Shown: one piece after another, positions 1 to 7,794 of the stretch
Layout of the letters: every line of letters begins with the position of its first letter
How positions within the stretch are numbered: position 1 is the first letter of the stretch
Made by a program: the position numbers and the translations under genes
DNA from: PFJX01 sp040757575
GTDB lineage: Bacteria; Pseudomonadota; Gammaproteobacteria; Burkholderiales; Thiobacillaceae
Assembly: GCA_040757575.1 (NCBI GenBank)
Contig: JBFLXA010000006.1
Location: forward strand, 1-64,000
Direction of reading: 5' to 3'
Length of the DNA: 64,000 nt
Notes under the pieces: model-generated
The model's database searches: none
What the model was told of the DNA's origin: nothing
The model's input: only the letters and a program-made list of their open reading frames with translations

Positions 1-158
1 TCCTGTCGGAAAACCAGTCCACCTACATCCCCCTGGGCAGCACCCACCGCCTGGACAACCCGGGCAGGCTGCCCCTGCACCTCATCGAGGTGCAATCCGG
101 CAGCTACCTGGGTGAGGATGACATCGTCCGCTTTGAGGACATCTACAAGCGGGATTGA
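1..158 (+). CDS. manC: Mannose-1-phosphate guanylyltransferase / mannose-6-phosphate isomerase, C-terminal end (partial)
   Basis: Only the last ~51 codons are present and the gene enters from the left edge. The reading frame contains ENQSTYIPLGSTHRL, then NPG, then IEVQSGSYLGEDDIVRFED and stops at TGA 156-158. This is the characteristic cupin end of type II phosphomannose isomerase/GDP-mannose pyrophosphorylase (AlgA/ManC/CpsB family), which makes GDP-mannose for exopolysaccharide or lipopolysaccharide. The family is recognised from this conserved tail; which paralogue it is cannot be told without the N-terminal nucleotidyltransferase domain. Confidence 0.85.
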   Translation, partial: LSENQSTYIPLGSTHRLDNPGRLPLHLIEVQSGSYLGEDDIVRFEDIYKRD

Positions 159-271
159 GAGGCACCTCGAAAAACGTGGTTCGACAAGCGCACCACGAAC
201 GGAACTCTATGATTTACATGACACCGTTCGCACTGAGCTTGTCGAAGTGCCGGGTTGTTCGAGGTGCCTTG
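159..271. repeat. Nested inverted repeat (REP/MITE-like), intergenic
   Basis: The outer arms AGGCACCTCGAA (160-171) and TTCGAGGTGCCT (258-269) are perfectly complementary. Inner arms TTCGACAAGC (180-189)/GCTTGTCGAA (237-246) and CGAACGG (196-202)/CCGTTCG (224-230) nest inside, leaving a loop of about 20 bases. The whole folds as one long interrupted hairpin directly after the manC stop. Its size and the GAGCTTGTCGAA word resemble dispersed palindromic repeats seen in many proteobacterial genomes (recalled, not searched). It could also act as a transcript end for manC. Confidence 0.75.
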
Positions 272-327
272 TGATGGGAGTGGATTGATATGGGAGGGCT
301 TTGAAATGGAAATGGGAGTGGTGTGAA

Positions 328-513
328 ATGGGGATCGGCAAGCGCGGTTCCGGCCCACCCCGCCGGCCCCGCAACCCGGTGGCCAAGGCAGTGCGCACGC
401 CCCTTTATCGGCCCCGGGTGGAAGAGGACAAGCGGTGGAAGGAAAAGCAGAAGGATCTGGAGCGGGATGAGAATCCAGAAATTCCGCTTCAGGACGAGAA
501 CAGTGACCCGTAG
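328..513 (+). CDS. Small ArfA-like protein (possible alternative ribosome-rescue factor)
   Basis: A 61-residue basic protein. I chose ATG 328, preceded by GGGAGTGG; an in-frame TTG at 301 would only add a Trp/Lys-rich stretch. The central segment RNPVAKAVRTPLYRPRVEED lines up with the ArfA core known from E. coli (NA-x-x-x-L-x-DPLFRQRVEKNKKGKG): same Asn, PL(F/Y), RV and basic tail. ArfA recruits RF2 to non-stop stalled ribosomes. Unlike E. coli ArfA, the C-terminal part is charged (KEKQKDLERDE) and there is no obvious transcript-cleavage hairpin. The assignment rests on a short motif, so it is tentative. Confidence 0.5.
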   Translation: MGIGKRGSGPPRRPRNPVAKAVRTPLYRPRVEEDKRWKEKQKDLERDENPEIPLQDENSDP

Positions 514-517
514 CCCG

Positions 518-1447
518 CTATAAGAATCGCATTGACAGGTCCAAGGCCCGCAGGTGCTTGGTGAGTCCGCCGACGGAGATACGGTCCACGCCGGTTTCGG
601 CGATTTCCCGCAGGGTATCGAGGTCGATGCCGCCGGAGGCTTCCAGCTGGGCCCGGCCGGCGGTGAGGGTTACGGCTTCGCGCATCCGGGCCGGGGTGAA
701 GTTGTCCAGCAGGATGAGCCTGGCGCCTGCGGCCAGGGCTTCTTCCAACTGGTCCAGGGTTTCCACCTCGATCTGCACGGATATCGCCTCTCCCCAAGAG
801 GTATCGGCCTGTTCGAGGCCGCCCTCTCCCCGGCCCTCCCCCAGTGGGGGAGGGGGGGTGTTCGTGGCTCTTCTATAGGTTTTCTCCGCCAATGCGAAGG
901 CCGCCTCCAGGGCGGGGCGGATTCCCCCGGCGGCGGCGATGTGGTTTTCCTTGATGAGAATGCCGTCGTAGAGGCCGATGCGCTGGTTTTCGCCGCCGCC
1001 GCATTTCACCGCGTATTTCAGCGCCAGGCGCAGGCCCGGCAGGGTTTTGCGGGTGTCGTAGACCCGGGCCCGAGTGCCGGCGACCACGTCTGCGTAACGG
1101 CGGGTCTCCGTGGCCACGCCGGACAGGGTTTGCAGGAAGTTGAGGGCGGGCCGTTCGGCGGTGAGCAGGGCCCGGGCCGGGCCTTCGATCTCGCACAGGG
1201 GCTGGCCGGCGTGAATGCGGTCGCCGTCGGTGGCCTGCCAGGTGACCTGGCAGGTGGCATCCACCTGCCGGAAGCATTCGTCGAACCAGGCGGTGCCGCA
1301 CAGCACGGCGTCTTCCCGGGTGATGACCCGGGCCCGGGCCCGGGTGTCGGCGGGGATGAGTCGGGCGGTGAGGTCTCCGGCGCCCACATCTTCTTCCAGG
1401 GCGGTGCGGACGTTGGCCTGAATGGCTTGGATGAGTTGGGGAGTCAT
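518..1447 (-). CDS. nadC: Nicotinate-nucleotide pyrophosphorylase (quinolinate phosphoribosyltransferase)
   Basis: 309 residues. It catalyses quinolinate + PRPP to nicotinate mononucleotide in de novo NAD synthesis. Family landmarks are EEDVGAGDLTARLIP at the N-terminus, TRKTLPGLRLALKYAVKCGGG, the ILIKENHI lysine segment, and LLDNF and GVDRISVGGLTKH at the C-terminus. The start is ATG 1447, matching the usual N-terminus; the frame stays open upstream but only as an antisense of clpB. An extra segment of about 28 residues (roughly 192-219) between the helix after KENH and the IEVET strand contains a palindromic repeat element read as PPPPLGEGRGEG. It lies in a surface region, so the enzyme may tolerate it. 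The gene is divergent from clpB. Confidence 0.95.
   Translation of the reverse strand: MTPQLIQAIQANVRTALEEDVGAGDLTARLIPADTRARARVITREDAVLCGTAWFDECFRQVDATCQVTWQATDGDRIHAGQPLCEIEGPARALLTAERPALNFLQTLSGVATETRRYADVVAGTRARVYDTRKTLPGLRLALKYAVKCGGGENQRIGLYDGILIKENHIAAAGGIRPALEAAFALAEKTYRRATNTPPPPLGEGRGEGGLEQADTSWGEAISVQIEVETLDQLEEALAAGARLILLDNFTPARMREAVTLTAGRAQLEASGGIDLDTLREIAETGVDRISVGGLTKHLRALDLSMRFL
821..858 (-). repeat. GC-rich palindromic element inside nadC
   Basis: Read on the minus strand it is CCCTCCCCCACTGGGGGAGGG followed by a GGGGAGAGGG tail. The loop is CACTG instead of the usual GCAAGC. It is in frame and encodes PPPPLGEGRGEG. It is the same family as the copies in ygiQ, rluA, hsdR and hsdM. 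Confidence 0.85.
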
Positions 1448-1478
1448 GGCGGGATTGTAATGGCCCGGTTTACCGGCA

Positions 1479-1506
1479 GTTGAAATTGCGCGCGATCTCC
1501 CCACTT
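1479..1506 (+). promoter_or_regulatory. Sigma-32 (heat-shock) promoter of clpB
   Basis: A -35 element GTTGAAA (1479-1485) is separated by 13 bases from a -10 element CCCCACTT (1499-1506). This fits the RpoH consensus CTTGAAA-N11-16-CCCCATNT closely. It predicts a transcript start near 1513 and a leader of about 25 nt before the clpB ATG, with GGGAG as ribosome binding site at 1525-1532. It lies between the divergent nadC and clpB. Confidence 0.8.
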
Positions 1507-1537
1507 TGGAGTCAGACATCCGATTTGGGAGCAAGAC

Positions 1538-4135
1538 ATGCGTTTCGACAAACTCACCACCCCGTTCCAGTCCGCCATCCAGGACGCCCAGAGCCTGGCC
1601 CTGGGCAACGACAACGCCTACATAGAGCCGGTGCACCTGCTGGCCGCCCTGATCAACCAGGAAGGCGGTTCCGCCCGGCCCATCCTGCAGAAGGCCGGGG
1701 CCCGCCTGCCCAGCCTGGTGGCCGCCCTGCAGAACGCCATGAACCGGCTGCCCAAGGTGGAGGGCACGGGGGGCGAGATCCAGCCTTCCAAGGAACTGGT
1801 CAACCTGTTCAACCTCACCGACAAGGAAGCCAGCAAGCGGGGCGACCAGTACATCGCCAGCGAACTGTTCCTGCTGGCCGCCGTGGACGACAAGGGCGAA
1901 GCCGGTCGCCTGCTCAAGGAAAACGGCGCCACCCGCAAGGCCCTGGAGGCCGCCATCAGCGAAGTACGCGGCGGCGAGGGCGTGGACAGCCAGGAAGCGG
2001 AGGGCCAACGGCAAGCCCTAGCCAAGTACACCCTGGACCTCACCGAGCGGGCCCGCCAGGGCAAGCTGGATCCGGTGATCGGCCGGGACGACGAAATCCG
2101 CCGGGCCATCCAGGTGCTGCAGCGGCGTACCAAGAACAACCCGGTGCTCATCGGCGAACCCGGCGTGGGCAAGACCGCCATCGTCGAAGGTCTGGCCCAG
2201 CGCATCATCAACGGTGAGGTGCCCGAGACGTTGAAAGGCAAGCGCGTGCTGGTGCTGGACATGGCGGGCCTGCTGGCCGGCGCCAAATACCGGGGCGAGT
2301 TCGAGGAACGCCTGAAAGCTGTGCTCAAGGAAGTGGCCCAGGACGAGGGCCGCATCATTCTGTTTATCGACGAGATCCACACCATGGTGGGGGCCGGCAA
2401 GGCCGAGGGCGCCATGGACGCCGGCAACATGCTGAAGCCCGCCCTGGCCCGGGGCGAGCTGCACTGCATCGGCGCCACCACCCTGGACGAATACCGCAAG
2501 TACATCGAAAAGGACGCCGCCCTGGAACGCCGCTTCCAGAAGGTGCTGGTGGACGAGCCCAGCGTGGAAGCCACCATCGCCATCCTGCGGGGCCTGCAGG
2601 AAAAGTACGAGCTGCACCACGGGGTGGACATCACCGACCCGGCCATTGTCGCCGCCGCCGAGTTGAGCCACCGCTACATCACCGACCGCTTCCTGCCGGA
2701 CAAGGCCATCGACCTCATCGACGAGGCCGCCAGCCGCATCAAGATGGAAATCGACTCCAAGCCCGAAGTCATGGACAAGCTGGACCGGCGCCTCATCCAG
2801 CTCAAGATCGAGCGGGAAGCGGTGAAGCGGGAGAAGGACGAGGCCAGCAAGAAGCGCCTGTCCCTCATCGAAGACGAGATCCGCAAGCTGGAAAAGGAAT
2901 ACGCCGACCTGGAGGAAATCTGGAAGGCCGAGAAGGCCACGGTCCAGGGCAGTGCCCACGTGAAGGAGGAAATCGACCACCTGCGCGCGGAAATGGCCGA
3001 CCTGCAACGCAAGGGCCAGTTCGACAAGGTGGCCGAGATCCAGTACGGCAAGCTGCCGGCCCTGGAAGCGCAACTCAAGCAGGCCGAGAAGGCGGAAGGC
3101 TCAAGTGCTGCCTTCAAGCTCCTGCGCACCGAAGTGGGCGCCGAGGAGATTGCCGAGGTGGTCAGCCGGGCCACCGGCATCCCGGTCAGCAAGCTGGTCC
3201 AGGGGGAACGGGACAAACTGCTGGCCATGGAAGACAAGATCCACCAGCGGGTGGTGGGCCAGGACGAGGCCGTGCGCCTGGTGAGTGATGCCATCCGCCG
3301 CTCCCGGGCCGGCCTGTCGGACCCCAACCGGCCCTACGGCAGCTTCCTCTTCCTGGGCCCCACCGGCGTGGGCAAGACCGAACTGTGCAAGGCCCTGGCC
3401 GAGTTCCTGTTCGATTCCCAGGACCACCTGATCCGCATCGACATGAGCGAGTTCATGGAGAAGCACTCCGTGGCCCGCCTCATCGGCGCGCCCCCCGGCT
3501 ACGTGGGCTACGAGGAGGGCGGCTACCTGACGGAGGCCGTGCGCCGCAAGCCCTACTCGGTGATCCTGCTGGACGAAGTGGAGAAGGCCCACCCGGACGT
3601 CTTCAACGTCCTGCTGCAAGTGCTGGACGACGGCCGCATGACCGACGGCCAGGGCCGCACCGTGGACTTCAAGAACACCGTCATCGTCATGACCAGCAAC
3701 CTGGGCAGCCAGATGATCCAGGGCATGGCTGGCGACGACTACCAGGTGGTCAAGCTGGCGGTCATGGGCGAAGTCAAAACCTACTTCCGCCCCGAGTTCA
3801 TCAACCGCATCGACGAGGTGGTGGTGTTCCACAGCCTGGGCGAGGAACACATCGCCAACATCGCCCGCATTCAGCTCCACTACCTGGAAGCCCGCGTGGC
3901 CCAGATGGACATGAAGCTGGAAGTCAGCGACGCGGCCCTATTGGAACTGGCCCGGGAAGGCTTCGACCCGGTATTCGGCGCCCGGCCGCTCAAGCGGGCC
4001 ATCCAGCAGCAGATCGAAAATCCCCTGGCCAAGGAGATCCTGTCCGGCCGCTTCGCGCCCAAGGACATCATCCGGGTGGATGTGGTGGACGGGCGGATCG
4101 AGTTCGAGCAGGTGATGGAGGCGGAGGTGGTTTAA
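1538..4135 (+). CDS. clpB: ATP-dependent disaggregase ClpB
   Basis: 865 residues, the full family length. It is a hexameric AAA+ chaperone that, with DnaK, extracts polypeptides from aggregates. Domains in order: N-terminal Clp_N repeats (1-145); NBD1 with Walker A GEPGVGKT near residue 206 and Walker B LFIDEIHT; a coiled-coil M-domain (about 405-530) rich in Lys/Glu heptads; NBD2 with Walker A GPTGVGKT near 606, Walker B LLDEVEKAH, and the sensor-2 motif GARPLKRAI. The start has a GGGAG site 10 bases upstream and a sigma-32 promoter, so it is expected to be heat-inducible and monocistronic. A hairpin follows the stop. Confidence 0.98.
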   Translation: MRFDKLTTPFQSAIQDAQSLALGNDNAYIEPVHLLAALINQEGGSARPILQKAGARLPSLVAALQNAMNRLPKVEGTGGEIQPSKELVNLFNLTDKEASKRGDQYIASELFLLAAVDDKGEAGRLLKENGATRKALEAAISEVRGGEGVDSQEAEGQRQALAKYTLDLTERARQGKLDPVIGRDDEIRRAIQVLQRRTKNNPVLIGEPGVGKTAIVEGLAQRIINGEVPETLKGKRVLVLDMAGLLAGAKYRGEFEERLKAVLKEVAQDEGRIILFIDEIHTMVGAGKAEGAMDAGNMLKPALARGELHCIGATTLDEYRKYIEKDAALERRFQKVLVDEPSVEATIAILRGLQEKYELHHGVDITDPAIVAAAELSHRYITDRFLPDKAIDLIDEAASRIKMEIDSKPEVMDKLDRRLIQLKIEREAVKREKDEASKKRLSLIEDEIRKLEKEYADLEEIWKAEKATVQGSAHVKEEIDHLRAEMADLQRKGQFDKVAEIQYGKLPALEAQLKQAEKAEGSSAAFKLLRTEVGAEEIAEVVSRATGIPVSKLVQGERDKLLAMEDKIHQRVVGQDEAVRLVSDAIRRSRAGLSDPNRPYGSFLFLGPTGVGKTELCKALAEFLFDSQDHLIRIDMSEFMEKHSVARLIGAPPGYVGYEEGGYLTEAVRRKPYSVILLDEVEKAHPDVFNVLLQVLDDGRMTDGQGRTVDFKNTVIVMTSNLGSQMIQGMAGDDYQVVKLAVMGEVKTYFRPEFINRIDEVVVFHSLGEEHIANIARIQLHYLEARVAQMDMKLEVSDAALLELAREGFDPVFGARPLKRAIQQQIENPLAKEILSGRFAPKDIIRVDVVDGRIEFEQVMEAEVV

Positions 4136-4148
4136 GCCTCTGCCGGAA

Positions 4149-4182
4149 AGCACAACGCCCGCAAGTTAGCGGGCGTTGTGCT
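4149..4182. terminator. Hairpin after clpB (convergent with PEP-CTERM gene)
   Basis: Perfect 14-bp inverted repeat AGCACAACGCCCGC / GCGGGCGTTGTGCT with a 6-base loop AAGTTA, starting 13 bases after the clpB stop. There is no long T run on either side, so it is a strong hairpin but an imperfect intrinsic terminator. It lies between two convergent genes and could serve both. Confidence 0.65.
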
Positions 4183-4263
4183 ATTGGCCATGAAACTGTT
4201 GCAGGGCCTGGTCGCAATACGCTCCGGCCATAAGGCTTTGTCTGGCCGGATTGGATAGACCCC

Positions 4264-5232
4264 CTAGGGCTTTTCCGGCTGGCGGCGACGGGCTGCAAAG
4301 CCCACCAGGCCGAGGCCCGCCAGCATCAAGGCGTAGGTTTCCGGTTCAGGGACCGGGGCGCTAAGCACGAACAGACGGGAGTTGGGGGTTCCGGAGTCTT
4401 CCGCCACCAGATAGATGTTGCCCAGGTGGTCTATGGTGACGCCTTCGATGGCCTGGTTGGTGACACCGCTCAGGTCGAAGCTGCTGAGTATGGTGCCGCT
4501 GGTGGGGTCCAGCTCCACCAGCACTTCGGAGTCCAGGCTCAGGAGGAGCAGGTTGTCCTCTGCGGCGGTGCCGGCCAGGGCATCCACGGGGGATAGGGTT
4601 TGGATGTCGGACAGGCTGTTCAGGCCCAGCACGCTGCTGGTGCCTGAGTACAGTGTGGTGGTGGTGGCAGTGCCAAACCCTACGGCAAAATTCAGGGTGC
4701 TTTCCCGTACTTGCACCGGGTTGTCCTGCTTGACACTGTAGAACTTGCCGGTGGCGGGGTCGTAACTGATGCCTTCGGTGCCAGCATTGCCCACGCTGGC
4801 GGTGCTGCCGGTGATGGCGACCTTGGGTTGGGTGTTCAAGGTAACCGAGCCGCCATTGCTGTACGTGAAGCTGTAGGCGATCTGGGGGCGCTCATCCACC
4901 ACGACCAGTTGGCCGTTGCCCAGGTAGGTCAGGCCTTCGGAATCATTGTGGCTGCTGCCGGTGCCATCCCAGTTGAAAGCCATGCTGCCCAGGGTTTGAC
5001 CGGTAGTGGAGATTTCCACCACGCCCAGGCCTTCGTCACCCACGAAGAACAGGCTGTTGCGATCCCGGGCATAGGTCACGGCGGAGGCTTCCAGGCCCAA
5101 TTCCCCTAATGTATCCAGGGCGTGGTTGCCCACGAGCTGATAGCGGGAGAGGTCCAGGCTGGTGCCCGCCTGGGCGACAGAAGCGCTGGCGGCCAACAGG
5201 AGGGCGGTGAGATATGCGAGTTTCATCTTCAT
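4264..5232 (-). CDS. PEP-CTERM protein with SdiA-regulated/phytase-like beta-propeller
   Basis: 322 residues, exported. The signal peptide MKMKLAYLTALLLAASASVAQA is followed by repeated strands with DSEGLTYLGNGQLVVVDE, GTEGISYD and AIEGVTIDHLGNIYLVAED. These resemble the SdiA-regulated (esterase-like propeller) family. The C-terminus has the PEP-CTERM sorting signal: VPEPE, a hydrophobic helix (YALMLAGLGLVGFAA), then RRRQ. PEP-CTERM proteins are processed by exosortase EpsH/XrtA and linked to exopolysaccharide-producing betaproteobacteria. The start at 5232 (ATG-AAG-ATG) lies 8 bp after the upstream PEP-CTERM gene, so the two are cotranscribed. The substrate is unknown. Confidence 0.8.
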   Translation of the reverse strand: MKMKLAYLTALLLAASASVAQAGTSLDLSRYQLVGNHALDTLGELGLEASAVTYARDRNSLFFVGDEGLGVVEISTTGQTLGSMAFNWDGTGSSHNDSEGLTYLGNGQLVVVDERPQIAYSFTYSNGGSVTLNTQPKVAITGSTASVGNAGTEGISYDPATGKFYSVKQDNPVQVRESTLNFAVGFGTATTTTLYSGTSSVLGLNSLSDIQTLSPVDALAGTAAEDNLLLLSLDSEVLVELDPTSGTILSSFDLSGVTNQAIEGVTIDHLGNIYLVAEDSGTPNSRLFVLSAPVPEPETYALMLAGLGLVGFAARRRQPEKP

Positions 5233-5240
5233 GCCCCCTA

Positions 5241-5906
5241 TCAGCTCTTGCTGGCGCGTTTGGCAGCGAAGCCCACCAGGCCCAGGCCGGCAAGCATCAG
5301 GGCGTAGGTTTCGGGTTCGGGGACAGCCAGGGTGAAGGCGCCGGGGTTGCCGATGTCTCCTGCGTTGGAAGCATAGGAGCCGAAACTGTCGCCAGCGCTA
5401 GCAAAGACCCAGTCAGCAGTCACGAATTGAGGCGCCAGGGCAGCCAGATTGGCGGGAGTGCCGGATTTGCCCTGGGTGCGAATGGTACCGGGATAGACGG
5501 CGTCACCGTAGGCAAAGCGGTCAACGAGTGTGTTGCCGGCGTCAAACAAGTTGATTTCATCGGCCCGGCCGATGTTGTTGGTGTAGCCACCCAGTACCTT
5601 CACGCTGGCGGCAAGTTTCCAGTCGGCGCGAAACGTGACGGCGGTGTCTTCGGTAATCACCACAGACTCACCTGCGCCTACCAAGCCAAAGCCAGAAAGA
5701 TCGAAAACGCCGGGTGTACGGCTGTCATCGTCGTAGCTCCAGCCGGTGAAGTCCACGGCACTGGTGCCGAGGTTGGTGAACTCGATGAATTCGCCGCCGG
5801 TACCCGAGTACATCCACTCGGTGATTTGCACGTTGACGGGCGCAGCGTTGGCGGAGGCGGAGAACAGCAGGGCGGCGATCAGGCCGGCGGGGACAGTCTT
5901 CTTCAT
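5241..5906 (-). CDS. PEP-CTERM protein with lamin-tail domain
   Basis: 221 residues with signal peptide (cleavage near ANA-AP). Residues 23-120 match the lamin-tail/LTD pattern: VQITEWMYSG, GEFIEFTNLGTSAVDFTGW, DEINLFDAGN. The C-terminal sorting signal AVPEPETYALMLAGLGLVGF is practically identical to that of the downstream gene, with AAKRASKS as basic tail. A ribosome binding site AGGAGC precedes ATG 5906. Lamin-tail domains in bacteria are extracellular beta-sandwiches, often on nucleases or adhesins; no nuclease domain is present here, so a structural or matrix role is only inferred. Confidence 0.8.
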   Translation of the reverse strand: MKKTVPAGLIAALLFSASANAAPVNVQITEWMYSGTGGEFIEFTNLGTSAVDFTGWSYDDDSRTPGVFDLSGFGLVGAGESVVITEDTAVTFRADWKLAASVKVLGGYTNNIGRADEINLFDAGNTLVDRFAYGDAVYPGTIRTQGKSGTPANLAALAPQFVTADWVFASAGDSFGSYASNAGDIGNPGAFTLAVPEPETYALMLAGLGLVGFAAKRASKS

Positions 5907-6055
5907 GAGGGGCTCCTGGGTCCAAGTTGGGAGCCCCTCACCCTGCTTGGGCTAGATTACAAATCCATACATCCGAAGGAATCAGGAACCTGAAAAATTG
6001 CCCTTTCAGGGGCAGGTGTATCAGGCCCGTCTTCCAGGCCAAACATCATGCATGC

Positions 6056-6433
6056 TCAGAGTTTGAATGCGTTGCCCTTGTGGAATTTCCGCATGGTGTT
6101 GGTGGCCATGCCATCTGGTTTCACGCGTTGGTATTCCCCGTTTTCCCGTGCATAGATGAGGGTGCATTTCTGCTTTTCTTCGGGGAAGACCGTACAGAAC
6201 CGGCCGTCATCCGTGATTTTCCAGTTTCCCTTGCGCTTCGTCTTGCCTTCCAGGGCCTGGATGAGCACGCCGTCCGGGGAATAGAAGGCCGTGTAGTTTT
6301 TACCCAGGGAATCGGCGAAGCCACTCACCGAGTTGCCGGGAATCAGGGACTTGAGTTGTTGGGCATTCAGTTGGGCGTCGGCGTGGGCCCCGCCGGACAG
6401 GATCAGCAGGCAGATAAGCAGCAATTTTTTCAT
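6056..6433 (-). CDS. Hypothetical secreted protein (125 aa)
   Basis: Not assigned to a named family. A signal peptide (MKKLLLICLLILSGGAHA, cleavage around ADA) is followed by a small, probably beta-rich domain with G-N-W-K-I-T-D-D-G-R-F-C and KQKCTLIY, giving two cysteines that could pair. A strong ribosome binding site AAGGAGCG precedes the ATG. It sits 33 bp downstream of the integral membrane gene on the same strand and may belong to the fccAB transcription unit. Confidence 0.7.
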   Translation of the reverse strand: MKKLLLICLLILSGGAHADAQLNAQQLKSLIPGNSVSGFADSLGKNYTAFYSPDGVLIQALEGKTKRKGNWKITDDGRFCTVFPEEKQKCTLIYARENGEYQRVKPDGMATNTMRKFHKGNAFKL

Positions 6434-6466
6434 GGTGACGCTCCTTGATGTATGGGGACGGTGGGG

Positions 6467-7681
6467 TCAGACGGCTTGCACCTTGGCTTCGGGCAGCGCC
6501 GCGGTATCCGAAACGATGATCAGACGGCGCAGCAGGGTGGCCAGCACCTGCAGGGTCTTCAGTTGCACCAGCAGGAAGGGCAGCAGGAACAGATAGTGGG
6601 CCGGGGTCCACATCATGATCAGGCCGTTGCCCAGCAGACCGAACTTGATGACGAACAGTCCGAACACCGGGAAGGCCACGCCAGGGCACACCAGGGCGAA
6701 GGTGGTGGCATGGGCCTTGTCGCCGTGGATGTAGTCCTTGAAGTAGTTCAGGCGCCGCATCACCGCCAGGCCCAGCAGACCGAACATGACCTGGATGGAG
6801 AAGATGGCCAGCATCACCACCAGGTTCAGGGCCGGGCTGGTATGCAGTTCGAAGGTCTCGTGCAGGCCGTGGGAAATGCGCATGAACGTGATGCCCAGCA
6901 GGGTGGTGATGGGGATCATCAGCCACAGGCTGGGGGCGGCTTCCGGGCGGATGCCGTGACTCAGCATGGTGGAAAAGCCGATCACCAGCATCACCAGCAT
7001 GAGCAGGGCGGCGGAGGTGGCGAAGAAGGAGGAGAGGGCGAGGGCCACCACCACGGTTTCCTTCACGGCGCTCATGGCCACCGGTGCGGCCAGGCCCACG
7101 GCGATCATGGCCAGGGCAAAGATGGCCACCATGGGCGCCAGGCTGTTGTTCTGCTCGAAGTTATAGCCCTTGTGCAGGATCATGCGGGCGAAGTAATCCC
7201 CCAGCAGGCGCATGGCATAGATGCCGATGGCCAGGAAGGCCAGGATGGCCAGGGGGAACAGGTATTCGATGTATTCCCATAGGCCTGGCACCAGTAGGGA
7301 GCCGCCTACGAAGCAGGCGTTCACGGTCATGGCCATGGTCAGCGGCACCACCATGAGGCTGATCTCGCCGCTGGAGTTGCGTAGCTTGGCGTAGGCCTCT
7401 GTCTGCTTGAACAGGGCGAACTCTCGGGTGTTCCAGTACATCAGGAAGAAATGGGTCGCCAGGAGCACCAATGTGATGGCCAGGCAGGCCGTTACCCAAA
7501 GGGCCTTGAGACTGGGGGCGCCGGTAATGATGGGCCATATCTGATCAAAGGAAATGATGCCGCTCTCGTGGGGCAGCAGAAAGTTCATGTACAGGAAGAA
7601 CGAGATGGCCAGCCCACCCGACCCAAGGGCGGCGAGGTGGAACATGGGGCTGTAGTGCTCTTTCAGGTTGGTGCGAATCAT
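6467..7681 (-). CDS. Polytopic membrane protein linked to flavocytochrome c (TsoY/TehA-like)
   Basis: About 404 residues with roughly ten hydrophobic helices. Start ATG 7681 (MIRTNLKEHY) has GGAG 6 bases upstream; an upstream in-frame ATG at 7705 lacks one. The first helix region (PMFHLAALGSGGLAISFFLY) resembles the TehA/TDT-type membrane fold. From memory, similar proteins next to sulfur-oxidation genes are annotated TsoY, some with selenocysteine; here a Cys occurs in ALVCPGVAF. It lies 113 bp downstream of fccB on the same strand, so a role in transport or sulfur handling is inferred, not shown. Confidence 0.6.
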   Translation of the reverse strand: MIRTNLKEHYSPMFHLAALGSGGLAISFFLYMNFLLPHESGIISFDQIWPIITGAPSLKALWVTACLAITLVLLATHFFLMYWNTREFALFKQTEAYAKLRNSSGEISLMVVPLTMAMTVNACFVGGSLLVPGLWEYIEYLFPLAILAFLAIGIYAMRLLGDYFARMILHKGYNFEQNNSLAPMVAIFALAMIAVGLAAPVAMSAVKETVVVALALSSFFATSAALLMLVMLVIGFSTMLSHGIRPEAAPSLWLMIPITTLLGITFMRISHGLHETFELHTSPALNLVVMLAIFSIQVMFGLLGLAVMRRLNYFKDYIHGDKAHATTFALVCPGVAFPVFGLFVIKFGLLGNGLIMMWTPAHYLFLLPFLLVQLKTLQVLATLLRRLIIVSDTAALPEAKVQAV

Positions 7682-7794
7682 TTTTGTCTCCTCAATAAGC
7701 AGCACTGCAAACGCGGCCGAATGAACGCGGCGCGCTTGTAGAGAGATGGGTGTGCCGGGTTACGGGTGGTTTGGTCCGCAACCCGGTCAGGGGC

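Noticed and set aside
1448..2014. Long upstream extension of nadC
   Set aside because: The frame runs antisense through clpB and past the heat-shock promoter. The family N-terminus fits ATG 1447.
2018..4071. Several long open frames antisense to clpB
   Set aside because: They have the composition expected of high-GC shadow frames, no ribosome binding sites and no domain pattern, while clpB is certain on the other strand.
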